From Agapetus fuscipes (lineage: Eukaryota > Arthropoda > Insecta > Trichoptera > Glossosomatidae): a stretch of DNA of 64,000 nucleotides. The notes under the pieces are model-generated. The model was not told the DNA's origin, did no database searches, and saw only the letters and a program-made list of their open reading frames with translations. A program made the translations under genes and the position numbers. The stretch is taken from assembly GCA_951799405.1 (NCBI GenBank), contig OX637344.1, positions 13,578,001-13,642,000 of the forward strand. The letters run 5' to 3'. Positions 43,166 through 53,854 of this stretch are shown one piece after another (within the stretch, counting starts at the first letter, position 1; each line of letters opens with the position of its first letter).

Positions 43166-43879
43166 ACTCCCTTTCCTCCTTTTCACATGGTCTGGTTTCA
43201 GTCCGGATCTGGTCGCAATGTGTATGGGATCGGACAAAACATGCCAAATTGCCAACATACATCTCCATACACTATTGGACTTCTAATCCAGCACTAGACA
43301 ATGTCGTATGAAAAGACACTGTCTCGAATCAGGCAGAAAATTTGTGTTGTTTTATTTTTATTTTCAAAGTATTTCTAAGGCTACAATAATATCATTTTAT
43401 TGACTTGCTGCAAAATTTGTTGTACCTTAAATGTACTTCGTATTTCTAAATAATTCTATGTAATTTTTTTCCCCTCTGAAACCGCACAAAACACTTTTTA
43501 TATTTCATACCTTTAAAATAAACCTTACAGTGTGAAGTAAACTCATGTTTGTCTGCAGAAAATAAAATACCTTCTGGACTCCAAGTACGAAAAGTTGGAT
43601 AAATACTCGATCATTGTGTAAACAGAAAAAATATTTAAAAGCTAAAACACTCACAAGAAGCTCTGTTGTATCTTTGAACATATTTTTAGTTCACGTTGAA
43701 ATAAAAATTTACCTTAATATTCAACGGTAGCATTTACCAAAAATGTACTAAAAATTGAACAGTGCCTATTTTGAGAATTTTAGTTTTCATATTTCTTTTG
43801 ATAACACCCTGTTTGAGCCTATATACCTATGTACTTGGGAGACACAACAGTTAAAATTGTTACGTTAGCAAACTGAAGT

Positions 43880-44235
43880 TTGTCACAATGTAGGTGCCAT
43901 AAACTAAAATGATTCCTTTTTTAAAAATACCATAAACAATTTTACAAAGTTGACCAACATAAAAAAATTAAGCTAACCTAACCTAACTTTTTACCATATT
44001 CTGCTAATAAAACTGTATTTTCCTACTATTTTTGTTAATTTAAGGTTGTCCCACTGTACAATACTGATTTTGAACAATAAACTAAAGTGGTTATTTTTTA
44101 AAATATTGCAATAGACAATTTTATAATGTTGTGAATTCTAATAAATCAAGCTAACCTATCCTAACCTTACTTTTATACCTACCATATCTGCTGAAACATG
44201 TATTTTCCTACTATCTTTGTGTATTTGTTATGATA
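43880..44235. repeat. imperfect tandem duplication of about 185 bp
   Basis: CATAAACTAAAATGATTCC..., AAGCTAACCTAACCTAAC and GTATTTTCCTACTATTTTTG recur as AATAAACTAAAGTGGTTATT, AAGCTAACCTATCCTAAC and GTATTTTCCTACTATCTTTG. No gene. Confidence 0.6.
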
Positions 44236-44691
44236 ACTAGTTTTTAATTTTATACTGCCATCTAGGAGCTTGTTTCTGAAGCTTTCTTCTTGTAAGAAAT
44301 TAGAAAGTTAAGTTTGTTATTCAACCAATTTTTAACCAACATGCCTTTATTAGTCCTCCTGAAAACACATAGGTACATAAGTTAGCCTATAAATGTGTAA
44401 CTTAAAAAAACTTTCAACATTTTTTTTTTCAATTGTAAAAACTCACTAAAAGCGTTAATGGAATCACATTTGTCTTTTGTATTAGTGAAATTAATTAGTC
44501 AATTGTTTATTTAAACTTAAAGTTGCTTTATGCAAAAAAAAATGGTAGCATTTCAGGTGTTACTACGTTGTTTTAGTTTTGCTAGTTTTGTTTTTGTGGT
44601 TAATTTTTAATTAAACTTATTGGTAATATTGCAGCTTTATAATCTTGAAACAAAGCTTTTAAATCTTTATCCCCGTACTACCATGTTCAAA

Positions 44692-44872
44692 TTGTGAACT
44701 ATGCATGTATTTCAAATTGTGAACATGTATGTATGTTTAAATTGTAAACTATTTATGTATGTTCAAACTTTGAACTATGTTAGTATGTTCAAATTGTGAA
44801 CCATGTATATATGTTCAAATTGTGAACTACGTATGTATGCTCAAATTGTGAACTATTTATGTATGTTCAAAC
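44692..44872. repeat. degenerate minisatellite of about 30 bp
   Basis: TGTTCAAATTGTGAACTATG with ATGTA spacers recurs about six times with drift. Each unit contains the partial palindrome TTCAAATTGTGAA. Confidence 0.65.
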
Positions 44873-45780
44873 CAAGAAGTAAAGAGGGTTAGGAGAGATA
44901 AGTAGGTGCCAGTTATTGAATTGCGTCGTGTCCCCGTTCACGTGACATGATGACGCAATAGCAAGACAGCCGCGCTTACAGAGCCACAGTTTTGTCAAGA
45001 GTAATGAATAGCAGAAGACCACAAACTAATCGCGTGACGTGATCGAGGACACAACGGGAATCAGTTATCGTCATGACACTTTGGAGGGTTTCAATGGAGG
45101 GTTAGGAGGGAGATTTCCCTCCTAACCCTCCATTCTCCATAGTTCAAACTGTGAACTATGTTTCCCATTGTGGAGAAAGAAAAATAACCGCTTGTGTATC
45201 TAACTTCTTTTTAAATAAGCATCTTGACATATTTATCTTGATTCCTTTATATTGTATGTATTACTTATTTAAATTTTGTAAATGTTCATTATTTCTGTGT
45301 GTGTCTCAAATTATTAAATATCAACAGATTACAGGCGAATCGACTCAGGTACCATGTTGAAAACGTTTTGGCGTAATAACTGTTGAAAAATTACATTTGG
45401 AAATAAACACCAAAATGGTAAATGATTTCCGACACCCTTGGTGGGAATGAAACAAGAATTCCACCAACTCAGCAGCTGTCGACTGGACTAAAAATTTGAG
45501 AAATTATTTTGAATATTGTAATATGGGGCTTGAGTCAATTTGCCTGCTGGCTGTTGTATTGTATTCATATTACTGCAACAAATCAGTTTTATAAATATAT
45601 TTATTAGCAATGAATCTTATGAATTATAGTGATGGAGCAATATGTCCATTTGATTATTATTTTACATATTTGAAGACTGCATCACTGTGCTAACAAACCT
45701 CTCTCAGTAAACAGTTGTTTCAACCATAGTCAAGGTCAAACTAAACTAGAAACCTACCTAAGATAATTATAATAATATTA

Positions 45781-46045
45781 CAATGATTTATCCGGTGAGC
45801 GCTGTTTTTGTGTGAATCACACCCCAAGAGCCCTCTACGAGTTTGTTCGTCTCTGTAGAAAGCGCCAATTCCCAAGCAAGACACTGTTGGTGTGAGGCTG
45901 GATGTACCTATGGTGACCGATCTTTCATATCGATCGCAAAGAGCATATTTGTAAAATTTAATATATTTTCGTGTTTAGCCGGGATTCAAACCCTCTACCT
46001 TCCAATCCGAGTCTTAAGTGTTAACCACTAGACTACAGACGGGTC
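45781..46045 (-). mobile_element. SINE-A copy
   Basis: TTATCCGGTGAGCGCTGTTT through GGGATTCAAACCCTCTACC to GACTACAGACGGGTC. Confidence 0.8.
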
Positions 46046-46100
46046 AAAATTGGTATTATAAATAAATTTACGAGTAGCATGAAAAAAATAGAATAAATTA

Positions 46101-46276
46101 ATGGAGTCCGCACAAATGAGATGGATATAAGAGTTTCTGGGTGACACTGCCAGGTTGCTAGGGTAAAGACTACCCAATATTTCGTTATTGGTTGCTAATG
46201 ACACTATTTACATAGACCTGTGAGGTGACGTTATCTCATTGCGATTTTTTTAAATTTGAATCTTTATGCGGAGTCC
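46101..46276. mobile_element. family E MITE with recognisable TIRs
   Basis: AATGGAGTCCGCA at the left and TGCGGAGTCCATT at the right are 13-bp perfect inverted repeats. The interior holds CCAGGTTGCTAGGGTAAAG and ATTGGTTGCTAATGACAC. This copy defines the ends of the family. Confidence 0.65.
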
Positions 46277-47120
46277 ATTCTACCCTTCAAACAAAAATAA
46301 CAGTGAATTCTATATCTTGGTATTGGTTGCTACTTACCTGCATAGACCTGTAACATTTCAATACTGAGAAAAAAAAACAATTTGGAACATCGAATTTGGG
46401 TAAATTGAAAGAAATAGTGGAGGCAACTCCGCAGAGGCTTTAGGCACCCTAAAAGCAATGGCGATGTAGCTGCAGTTCAGTTTAAAATTACCCAACTATA
46501 GTGGAAACAATTGTGCTTTAGAGGGGTTTAAATATTGTCTCCCAGATGTAGCGTGCAACAAGAGAAAACATGTTGTTTTGAGTTAATTACGCCTTTCAAA
46601 AATATTCTTACGTTTGTATTGATAAGCTGTTATATATAACTTTAAGAGGATTTAACAAAAAAATGAGAGATATATGTTTCACCTCACTTTGTTTAAATTA
46701 TTGGTCTGCAAGAAACTTCAAACTCTCAATCACAATTTTTACCTTGTGGCACGCACTCTAGCTCTGGGGCTTATATAAGAGGATAGGAGGGTACCTAACC
46801 TCACTTTTTGTGTTTTTTTTTTAATATTAAGTTTACTTCACAATTATTATTATCTTAACAAGATATTTCATACAAACGCCACGCCTGATTAGTTTTGTAA
46901 GCAACTTTATTTAATACTTAATGCTTTTTAATGCAATATTTATTTTGAGAGAAGCATTTGTATGCACATATACCCGGCTAAAAATTAAGTTAGATGACAG
47001 CTAAATGAGGGCGCTGTATTACGACTTTAGGGCCTTAAAACTGCTATCAATCAATGTTTATTACTTTTTATTTCTTCAACAAAATGCTTCTTGAATTGTA
47101 GCAATTCAGCTAACTTCACA

Positions 47121-47290
47121 TTGAACTATCAAAAGTAACGTTATACAAGATGGAGGCTTTAGTTCCGTTTTCCACCACATTCATTTTGAGCCATGCCAGT
47201 TTGTAGATCTACAGGGATTATACCTACTGATTGAAGTGAAAATCAAAACAACTGCTGCCATTTCGTATAATGTAACTTTTGATAGTTCAA
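47121..47290. mobile_element. MITE-like palindromic element
   Basis: TTGAACTATCAAAAGTAACG at the left, complement of CGTATAATGTAACTTTTGAT at the right. Sequence to its left (46990-47120) recurs at 62805-62935. Confidence 0.55.
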
Positions 47291-47815
47291 CTGTGCTATA
47301 GTTTAAGGTGTAATTTGTTAAAGAAAAACAAAACCTGTCCATTGATTTTATCAGTTAGTATACACTAAAATTACAACTGCGCTCTCCCTCAACTGTTCTA
47401 TATATTCAATATAACCGTGGTAGTTCTCTACATCTCATTTTGACATGTTTTCCCAACGAAAATCGATCCCTATTTCTGGAATTGAAAATAGCCGTGCAAT
47501 AATAATTGATAGTATTGGCTCAGTGCAGAATTTGCAGAGACTCTAAAATGATCAGAATCCCAAAATTCTCTCAATTATTTTTAGAGACTAACTCTGTCTG
47601 AAGCTTTTTTGTAACTTCTAATCGAAATTTAACATCACACGTCTACAAAGAAGTAAATGTGAATCGTCGCCAAAATTGCAAATTCGTGTGGAATATTCTC
47701 TCAAAGTAATTATTAATTTTATTAGTCTTGTTGAAAGCCATTTTAAAAATGTACCTTTTTTATTGTTTATACAGATTTGCTACAGTCTACCCTAAAATAC
47801 TTACAGGGTGTCTAT

Positions 47816-47955
47816 TCACGATAGGGGATAGAGAAGACTCATCTCGATTTTCCCCGAAAAAGGAATAAAGGTATTGTGCCTCACAATACCATTTATTGCT
47901 TTTTCTGGTAAAATCGAAATGAATCTACTCTATCCCCTATCGTGAATAGACACCC
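47816..47955. mobile_element. 140-bp foldback MITE with 28-bp perfect TIRs
   Basis: GGGTGTCTATTCACGATAGG and CCTATCGTGAATAGACACCC are exact inverted ends. A second internal hairpin is formed by GGTATTGTG/CACAATACC. No target duplication seen. Confidence 0.7.
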
Positions 47956-48368
47956 AGCTCGCAATGAAGTATCTCTCATTTTCTAAAGAAATTCTTCTAT
48001 TGTACTTTAAACTAAAAATGTCTGTGTCCTTAAGTATTTGATTAATAAAAAGCTTGTAACACCTGCCTTTGTGTGGCATGTTGGGTAGACTGTGGTGGAG
48101 ATACTCCGCATCCTGTATTTAACCATTGTACACTTACTTAGGGGTGATTTAATTAATATTTTAATGTACGTTATGTTACGTTGTTACTTACACAAAGTTT
48201 ATTTAATTGTACGATTTTGAAAATGCATTGGTGAATAAACAAAATGGAATTGAAAAGATAAAAGTGTTTTTTTTCAATGCAAACCTTTTTACTTCACAAA
48301 CCAATTTAGTGAAATTATTTAACAGAATACATATCTGACCATATGTATTCTGTTAAAGACATATTTGA

Positions 48369-48655
48369 CCGGTCCGTAGCCCAGTGGTAACACTTCGGAC
48401 TCTGAATGGAAGGTTGTGGGTTCAAATCCCGGCGGAGCACAAAAATTATACCATTTATATTTTAAAATTTGCTCTTTGCTGGGTTGAAAATTCATAAAAC
48501 CTCTACCAAAGACCGGTCACTAAAGGTCCATCCAGCCTTACAGCAACTGGGTCTTGCTTGAGAATTGGCGCTTTCTACAGCAACGACCAAGCTCGCAGAG
48601 GGCTCTTAAGGTGTGATACACACAAAAACAGCTCTCACCAAATAAATCAGCTTAA
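48369..48655 (+). mobile_element. SINE-A copy, full length
   Basis: CCGGTCCGTAGCCCAGTGGT head, B box GGGTTCAAATCCCGGCGG, terminus CTCACCAAATAAATCAGC. A 16-bp palindrome lies just upstream. Confidence 0.85.
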
Positions 48656-48835
48656 TTTATTATTTATATCATATGTAGGTGATGCCTGTTTTAAAAGGTA
48701 AGATAAAGGATCATTGAGGAGTCTGTAGAAAACAGCTTTCATAATTTTTTTTTTTTAAGAAATCCTGTGCGGGACACTCCCTAGATTCTAAAGACTCTAG
48801 GGGTCTATGACACTTGTTGTAATGCTGCAGAGGTG

Positions 48836-49064
48836 TACGAGCTTGGTCGTCGCTACAAAGCGCCAATACTCAAGCAAGACCCAGTTGCTGTAAGGCTGGA
48901 TGGACCTTAGGTGACCGGTCATTGGTAAAGGTTTATGAATTTTTCAACCCAGCGAAGAGCACATTCGAAATATAAATGGTATATTTTTGTGCTCCGCCGG
49001 GATCCGAATCCACAACCTTCCATTTACGAGTCCGAAGTGTTGCCACTACGGACTACGGACCGGT
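48836..49064 (-). mobile_element. SINE-A copy
   Basis: Opposite orientation to the copy at 48369, about 180 bp away, so the two could pair in a transcript. The head region GGGATCCGAATCCACAACC is preserved. Confidence 0.8.
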
Positions 49065-49235
49065 CCAAACCATAGCTCCGTAACACATTCAGAATGGACC
49101 AGCATCAGAACAGGGTGGTCTGTCTTGACTTTGAAAGAAAGAAAAATTGAAATAAGCAATGATTTCAAATGACGGATTTGTAACTAAGCTTTTACAGGTT
49201 GCAAAGTAATAACTGCGTAGGAGCGCAGCTGCAGG

Positions 49236-49275
49236 TGGAGGCGGAGGTTATAAAAGGCCGAGGATTGAGTTGGAC
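49236..49275 (+). promoter_or_regulatory. candidate TATA promoter in a GC-rich islet
   Basis: GGTTATAAAAGGCCGAGGAT sits inside a short GC-rich stretch (AGGAGCGCAGCTGCAGGTGG, GGCGGAGG) in otherwise AT-rich DNA. No ORF longer than about 20 codons follows on plus. It may be an LTR or other element promoter. Confidence 0.3.
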
Positions 49276-49399
49276 AGGAACACCATTGAAGAAGAAAAAG
49301 GAATCCAAATGAAACGAGCGTTTTATTATTAAATTACAAAATGGTAACTTTATTGTTTGGTTACAATATCGTAATGCACTTGGTACAAATATAATCATT

Positions 49400-50020
49400 G
49401 CATTAAAACTTGAAATGTATTTTAAAAATATATAAAAATAGAAGATACAAAGTGGTGACTTTGTGCACGGATAAATTATATTCTTAACTCAGTATGTGAA
49501 AAAAAATTGCTTTATATTGCACAAGTAAAGGTAAGATAGAAGGTACAAAGAAAATAATTTATAACATTGAAATCCCATAAATGAAATAAAATAAGTTTTA
49601 TACATTGACTAGGCACATTGGAAGCCTCGTTTGGTATATTTGTATAAATATAAAGTTCAGATATTTACAGAATGTAACAAATAATCAAAATGATCAACAA
49701 TTAATTACTTATTATGATTTAAAAAAAAAAAACAACTGAAGTAAGAAATTCTGAAAATGTTCGACGTAACTGCCTAAACAGATCTAAGTAGTCTTATAAA
49801 TTAAATTACAAAAGATAAAAATTAAGTTACTAATGTTAGTAGCCTTGTCTTATAGATGGTGCTTTTTAAAACAATACCTTGAATAGCGCTATCTTGACAA
49901 CAATCTGCTGCCATTTTAGAAAATAAAATCTTCAAGGACAGTCTCATTTTAAAAGTCAACTTAATTTCAACTAAGTAAATTACATATACAATTATTTATG
50001 GTTCCATTATTTTACAATAT
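49400..50020. other. AT-rich, no gene seen
   Basis: A/T homopolymers and short ORFs only. Confidence 0.5.
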
Positions 50021-50021
50021 C

Positions 50022-50262
50022 GTCACCTTAAAGGTAAAACTAAATAAGTGTTGATTCGCTGATTTAAGAAATCGGGGATAAAACCTTTTATTGGGTGTAA
50101 CTTCTCATAGTAAGTGAAAGTGCTCATGAAAAACTTCTAAACTACAGGATTTTCAGTTTTTAGAGCTTTCTCTCAAAGAAAATAGGAAAAAATGCGCATT
50201 TGTTTTAGAATCCCGTGTTAGCTTAATATGCCACTTATTCAGATGTCACCTTTAAGGTATCA
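50022..50262. mobile_element. MITE with CTTAAAGGTAAAA termini, copy 2
   Basis: CACCTTAAAGGTAAAACTAA ... GATGTCACCTTTAAGGTA, with the same interior as 39453-39702. Confidence 0.65.
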
Positions 50263-50624
50263 ATATCAAGTAGTTGTTGTTGTTGATCACTCTTGATAAT
50301 GACCTGAGTATTGAAGGTCGAAAGTGCTCGAGATATAAAATAGTTGTTGTTGAGTTGTATTATGCTAATGTTCTTACAAAATATATTTCGCTTATGGTCG
50401 ACATCAGTATTTTCATCAATAACATCAATGGTATATTCTACCAAATAATCTTGTGGTATGGAACAAAAATTGTACACCTAAAATACGTGTTTGCTTGCTT
50501 TCTAGTTTTACAAAATAAAAATATATGTGTTATTAACAAACAATTAATAATAATAAAAACAGCAGCATGTGTTGTGAGCACCATAAACATCACTTAGAGC
50601 TAACAGATTCAAAATATCGCCACC

Positions 50625-50923
50625 TTAACACGTTCGCGGACGAAACGGTTATAGCTGCTCTATGAGCTGGTCTAGGACTGGACGAAACAGTAATAGCCGT
50701 CGTGATAAAACGTTATTACTAGGGACGAAACGGCTGTTTCAGTTAGAACTTGCATACATGTAGCATCCGTGCGTCCCTACAGAAATCCAAAGAACACGGC
50801 AATAGCCGTTGCGTCCCTGGATGTCAAAAAAAAAAAAAAATTTTTAAAATACAATTTGAGATGATGAAATAAGTGTGTTTTTTCTAGCCTACTTCACATT
50901 TCGTGTGTCCGCGAATGTGTTAA
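50625..50923. mobile_element. piggyBac-type MITE (TTAA target) nested in another MITE
   Basis: TTAA at 50625-50628 and 50920-50923. Inverted ends CACGTTCGCGGACGAAA and TTTCGTGTGTCCGCGAATGTG with a few mismatches. The interior contains GGACGAAACGG and ATAGCCGTTGCGTCCCTGG. The flanks (CACC before, AGGTTAAACTGAATAA after) are the end of the CTTAAAGGT MITE family. Confidence 0.7.
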
Positions 50924-51134
50924 AGGTTAAACTGAATAATTGCTGATTCACTGATTTGAGAAATCATAGATATTCTCATTCATCCACTGAGTTAATAGGG
51001 TTTTGTAATTCATATGATTAAACTTTTATTTACAAACATTTTCTAGAATTAACTTACAGATATTTTAATATGCCACATTACTTTCTTACACTTAAGTTAA
51101 ACAAGTCACTGCTTACAATAATTACTACTTAAGG

Positions 51135-51690
51135 TGGTACGACACATCGATGGTAACAAAAAATATTCATAGATGGTACGCATCAAAAATGTATGGGGCA
51201 CTCCGTCGGGCAAATATGAAAAACAACTGTAGTTTTACTTCCTTTGAAACTTTTAATGCATTGAAAATAATATGTTGATTGCGCTATTCTAATATGAAAT
51301 CAATCTGAAATCGCTAAGGTATTCATTTCGGTCATTAAATTATGCGTAAATTTCATTTTTTTCGCCATTGTTTGCGCCAACGCGACCGATGCGATGAGCT
51401 ACGAGTACTTCTCTTGGATACAAACCTTTTTTATTATTTGTTACGCTTTATGTATCTTTATTTTCTTCAGTCTGGCCGTGAGAAGCTCTGGCCGAACAGC
51501 TTGCGTAACGGACTGCCACGCAAGGGTGAGATGTTCGAATCCGTTTGACGATGTATATTTTTAATTTTTTACATTGTGTTTTCTTTTTTTACATATACTT
51601 TTTTTTATTAAAATACAACATATTTGAAAACAAAAGTATTAAAGTTAGTCCAAACGATTAACAATACTTTCATTTCACTTTCATTTCACA
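51135..51690 (+). repeat. left arm of a large inverted-repeat pair (with tRNA-like module)
   Basis: Matches 53855-54440 in reverse complement over most of its length (GGGCACTCCGTCGGGCAAAT, ATTGCGCTATTCTAATATGA, TTAGTCCAAACGATTAA). Inside lies a tRNA-like stretch (GCAAGGGTGAGATGTTCGAA at 51520-51539). Confidence 0.75.
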
Positions 51691-52455
51691 CTTCGTCCAC
51701 ACAAGTCGGTCAACATTTCAGTCACATGTATATATGTACCGAAGAAATCATCCCAATATTATAATTGTATATTATGCAATGATATTATGATTCATTCACT
51801 CTGTCTGCCACCATGGGTTGACGCGTAAGCCTAATTTGCATAAACGAGGTGGCACGACTTTATCCGAACGAATCCGAAGCGTAGGGATTACTAGATCAAG
51901 AAGTAGCTATACAGCCATTGTATACAGCTGATGAGGAAGGGTGTCTTGATAATAATATTATTATCATGTGCTGCAGTGTTTTTTCTTATTCACTTGTGAA
52001 CGGTCACTGGTCAGTAGGACGCAAAAAGTGCAGAGGCTATACACCATTGAGGTATATATAATATATACCTCAATGCTATACACAGTAATATGAATGAAAA
52101 TCATTGAGGATGGAAATAGGAATCTAGCCGTTGCACAAATTTGTCATTTATTGTGAGATGCCATGTAAAAAAAACAATCCATCACAAATATCTCGGTTCA
52201 TCATTCGTCGATAAAAAAGTAATTTGTTCTAAGCCCCTCATACAACTTTGCTTAATAAATCTGAATAAGGCTATTTAAATGATTTAATCATGTTTTTAAT
52301 GTATTGACTTGATTTTTACTAATTTCTCTTTTACGTACGCTGGTCACATATTACACACACCGCGTGACCATGTTGGAATAAAATTAATTTATTATTGATA
52401 TAAGAATGACTATACATATATATACATAATATTTTATATATTGTTAATACAATAA

Positions 52456-52790
52456 GTCCGGTCAGTAGCTCAGAGGTAGAAAGCTTGCGTTCGATGCCGA
52501 AAGCTCGGATTCGATCCCCACCACCAAGGGTGTCAAAATTATTTCTCTTTTCGGTGTGTATTGCAAACCCACCTACCATAAAAAAAAACCAGCAAGGTTT
52601 ACTCAGCCTTCACAAGAAATAAGAAACCTGCTCCCCTAGTAGGGAAATCCCCACTTCAACGAAGTGGTTGGCGTAAGGCCGGCTCCCTTACCTGTGAAAA
52701 TACATAGGTTTTACCCACCATAAGCAACCCTTTCGGGAAAAAAGCTGCAGGAAGTTGCACTATACGTGCAGCTTAGTTGTACAAGCTAGT
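52456..52790 (+). mobile_element. SINE-B copy with well-preserved tRNA-like head
   Basis: A box GTAGCTCAGAGGTAGAAAG and B box GGATTCGATCCCC at tRNA-like spacing, then the full body ending GTGCAGCTTAGTTG. It lies inside a larger TIR-bounded structure (51700-53110). Confidence 0.8.
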
Positions 52791-52934
52791 CCATGGTTCT
52801 AGTTTTACACACATTTAGGGACTTCATCGAAGAAAGAAAGTCGAGTGCAGTTCACTGATTTTTTTTTTATATTTTCAATACAAGAATAAAATATAGTTGT
52901 CAATTTTTAAGGCTTATGAAATTTTTTACAATTT

Positions 52935-53107
52935 GTCTACCGATTTGTCTTTGGCCGAAATGTCGTTGGCCGAAAAGTCGTGTGGACGAAGTGTCGTGTG
53001 ACCGATTTATCTATGGCCGAGTTGTCTTTGGACGGGTTGTCGCTGACCGATTTGTCTTTGACCGAAATGTCGTTGGCCAAAAAGTCGTGGGGACGAAGTG
53101 TGAAATT
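52935..53107. repeat. degenerate 15-bp tandem repeat (NNTGNCCGANNNGTC)
   Basis: About ten units such as TTTGGCCGAAATGTC, GTTGGCCGAAAAGTC, TATGGCCGAGTTGTC, GCTGACCGATTTGTC and TTTGACCGAAATGTC; the last is followed by GGGACGAAGTG. The GNCCGA core and GTC end are kept while the middle triplet varies. The 70-codon ORF across it reflects only the period of 15. Confidence 0.75.
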
Positions 53108-53114
53108 TTTATAT

Positions 53115-53365
53115 CTAATCTAATGTAATCTAACTTGCAAATATATGTTACATTAGAGATTCACATTACATCATGCATTACATGCATTCTCACAACCAGA
53201 CACGAACAAGTTTGCGCTTGCACATGCCTCATGTGAACCTACAACATAAAAACCAAATCTCAAATGGACATACACCCTGCAACTCTTGCCGTCCTTCCCT
53301 GAGACAGGGGTGACATTGGCAAAGGAACCATTTTTACAGCATGGGTGGTCAGCCGCATACCAATT
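53115..53365 (-). repeat. family C copy, near full length
   Basis: Tail TCTAATCTAATGTAATCTAA, then the body to GGTCAGCCGCATACCAA. Confidence 0.85.
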
Positions 53366-53495
53366 TTGTTACCACATATAATATATATTTTTTAATTTAA
53401 AAAATAGATTTGTGAAGAGGAATGCCACTAACACATTCACTAACCTATTTTATCTGGCCAGAAACAGGTATTAATAAAAAAAATTAAAATTACAC

Positions 53496-53590
53496 ATAAA
53501 AAACAAATTGTATTAGGTTACGGGGCGAGTAAAATTCAATAATGTATTGAATTTTACTCGCCCCGTAACCTAATACAATTTGTTTTTTAT
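53496..53590. repeat. perfect palindrome, 45-bp arms, 5-nt loop
   Basis: The left arm (53496-53540, containing TTAGGTTACGGGGCGAGTAA) is exactly complementary to 53546-53590 with the loop AATGT. No mismatch in 45 bp. Confidence 0.9.
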
Positions 53591-53755
53591 TTTTTATTTT
53601 TATTTTTTAAAACTGAAAGGTTACAAAGTGAATTCCTCATCAATTAATAATAGGTCATTGATAGGTATTAATATTATCAATTAATAATTCATTACTGTTT
53701 ATATTAATTAATAATTACCCAATAACATCTGTTGAACCAGGGTCAAAGTTAAAGT

Positions 53756-53846
53756 CATGTGACCCAAGCGGGGATCGAACCAACGTTATTCTATTCCAAA
53801 TACGCTAGAAAGATCAGCCTCTGGCCCACTCGGCCATAACACCGAC
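53756..53846 (-). repeat. tRNA-like sequence (SINE head or tRNA relic)
   Basis: On the minus strand GGCCGAGTGGGCCAGAGGC resembles an A box and GGTTCGATCCCCGC a B box, with spacing like a class II (Ser/Leu) tRNA. The acceptor ends do not pair convincingly (GTCGGTG against GGGTCAC), so it is not called a functional tRNA. Confidence 0.5.
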
Positions 53847-53854
53847 TAAATGAA

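Larger units (their letters stand above)
43174..45780. other. AT-rich desert with minor tandem repeats
   Basis: Holds the 185-bp duplication, the 30-bp minisatellite and one short hairpin (45095-45134). No exon with plausible splice sites was found. Confidence 0.5.

Noticed and set aside
43960..44170. Telomere-like AACCTAACCTAAC strings.
   Set aside because: Only two or three units of the insect TTAGG type, in a 185-bp duplicated block; too short for telomeric or interstitial telomere DNA.
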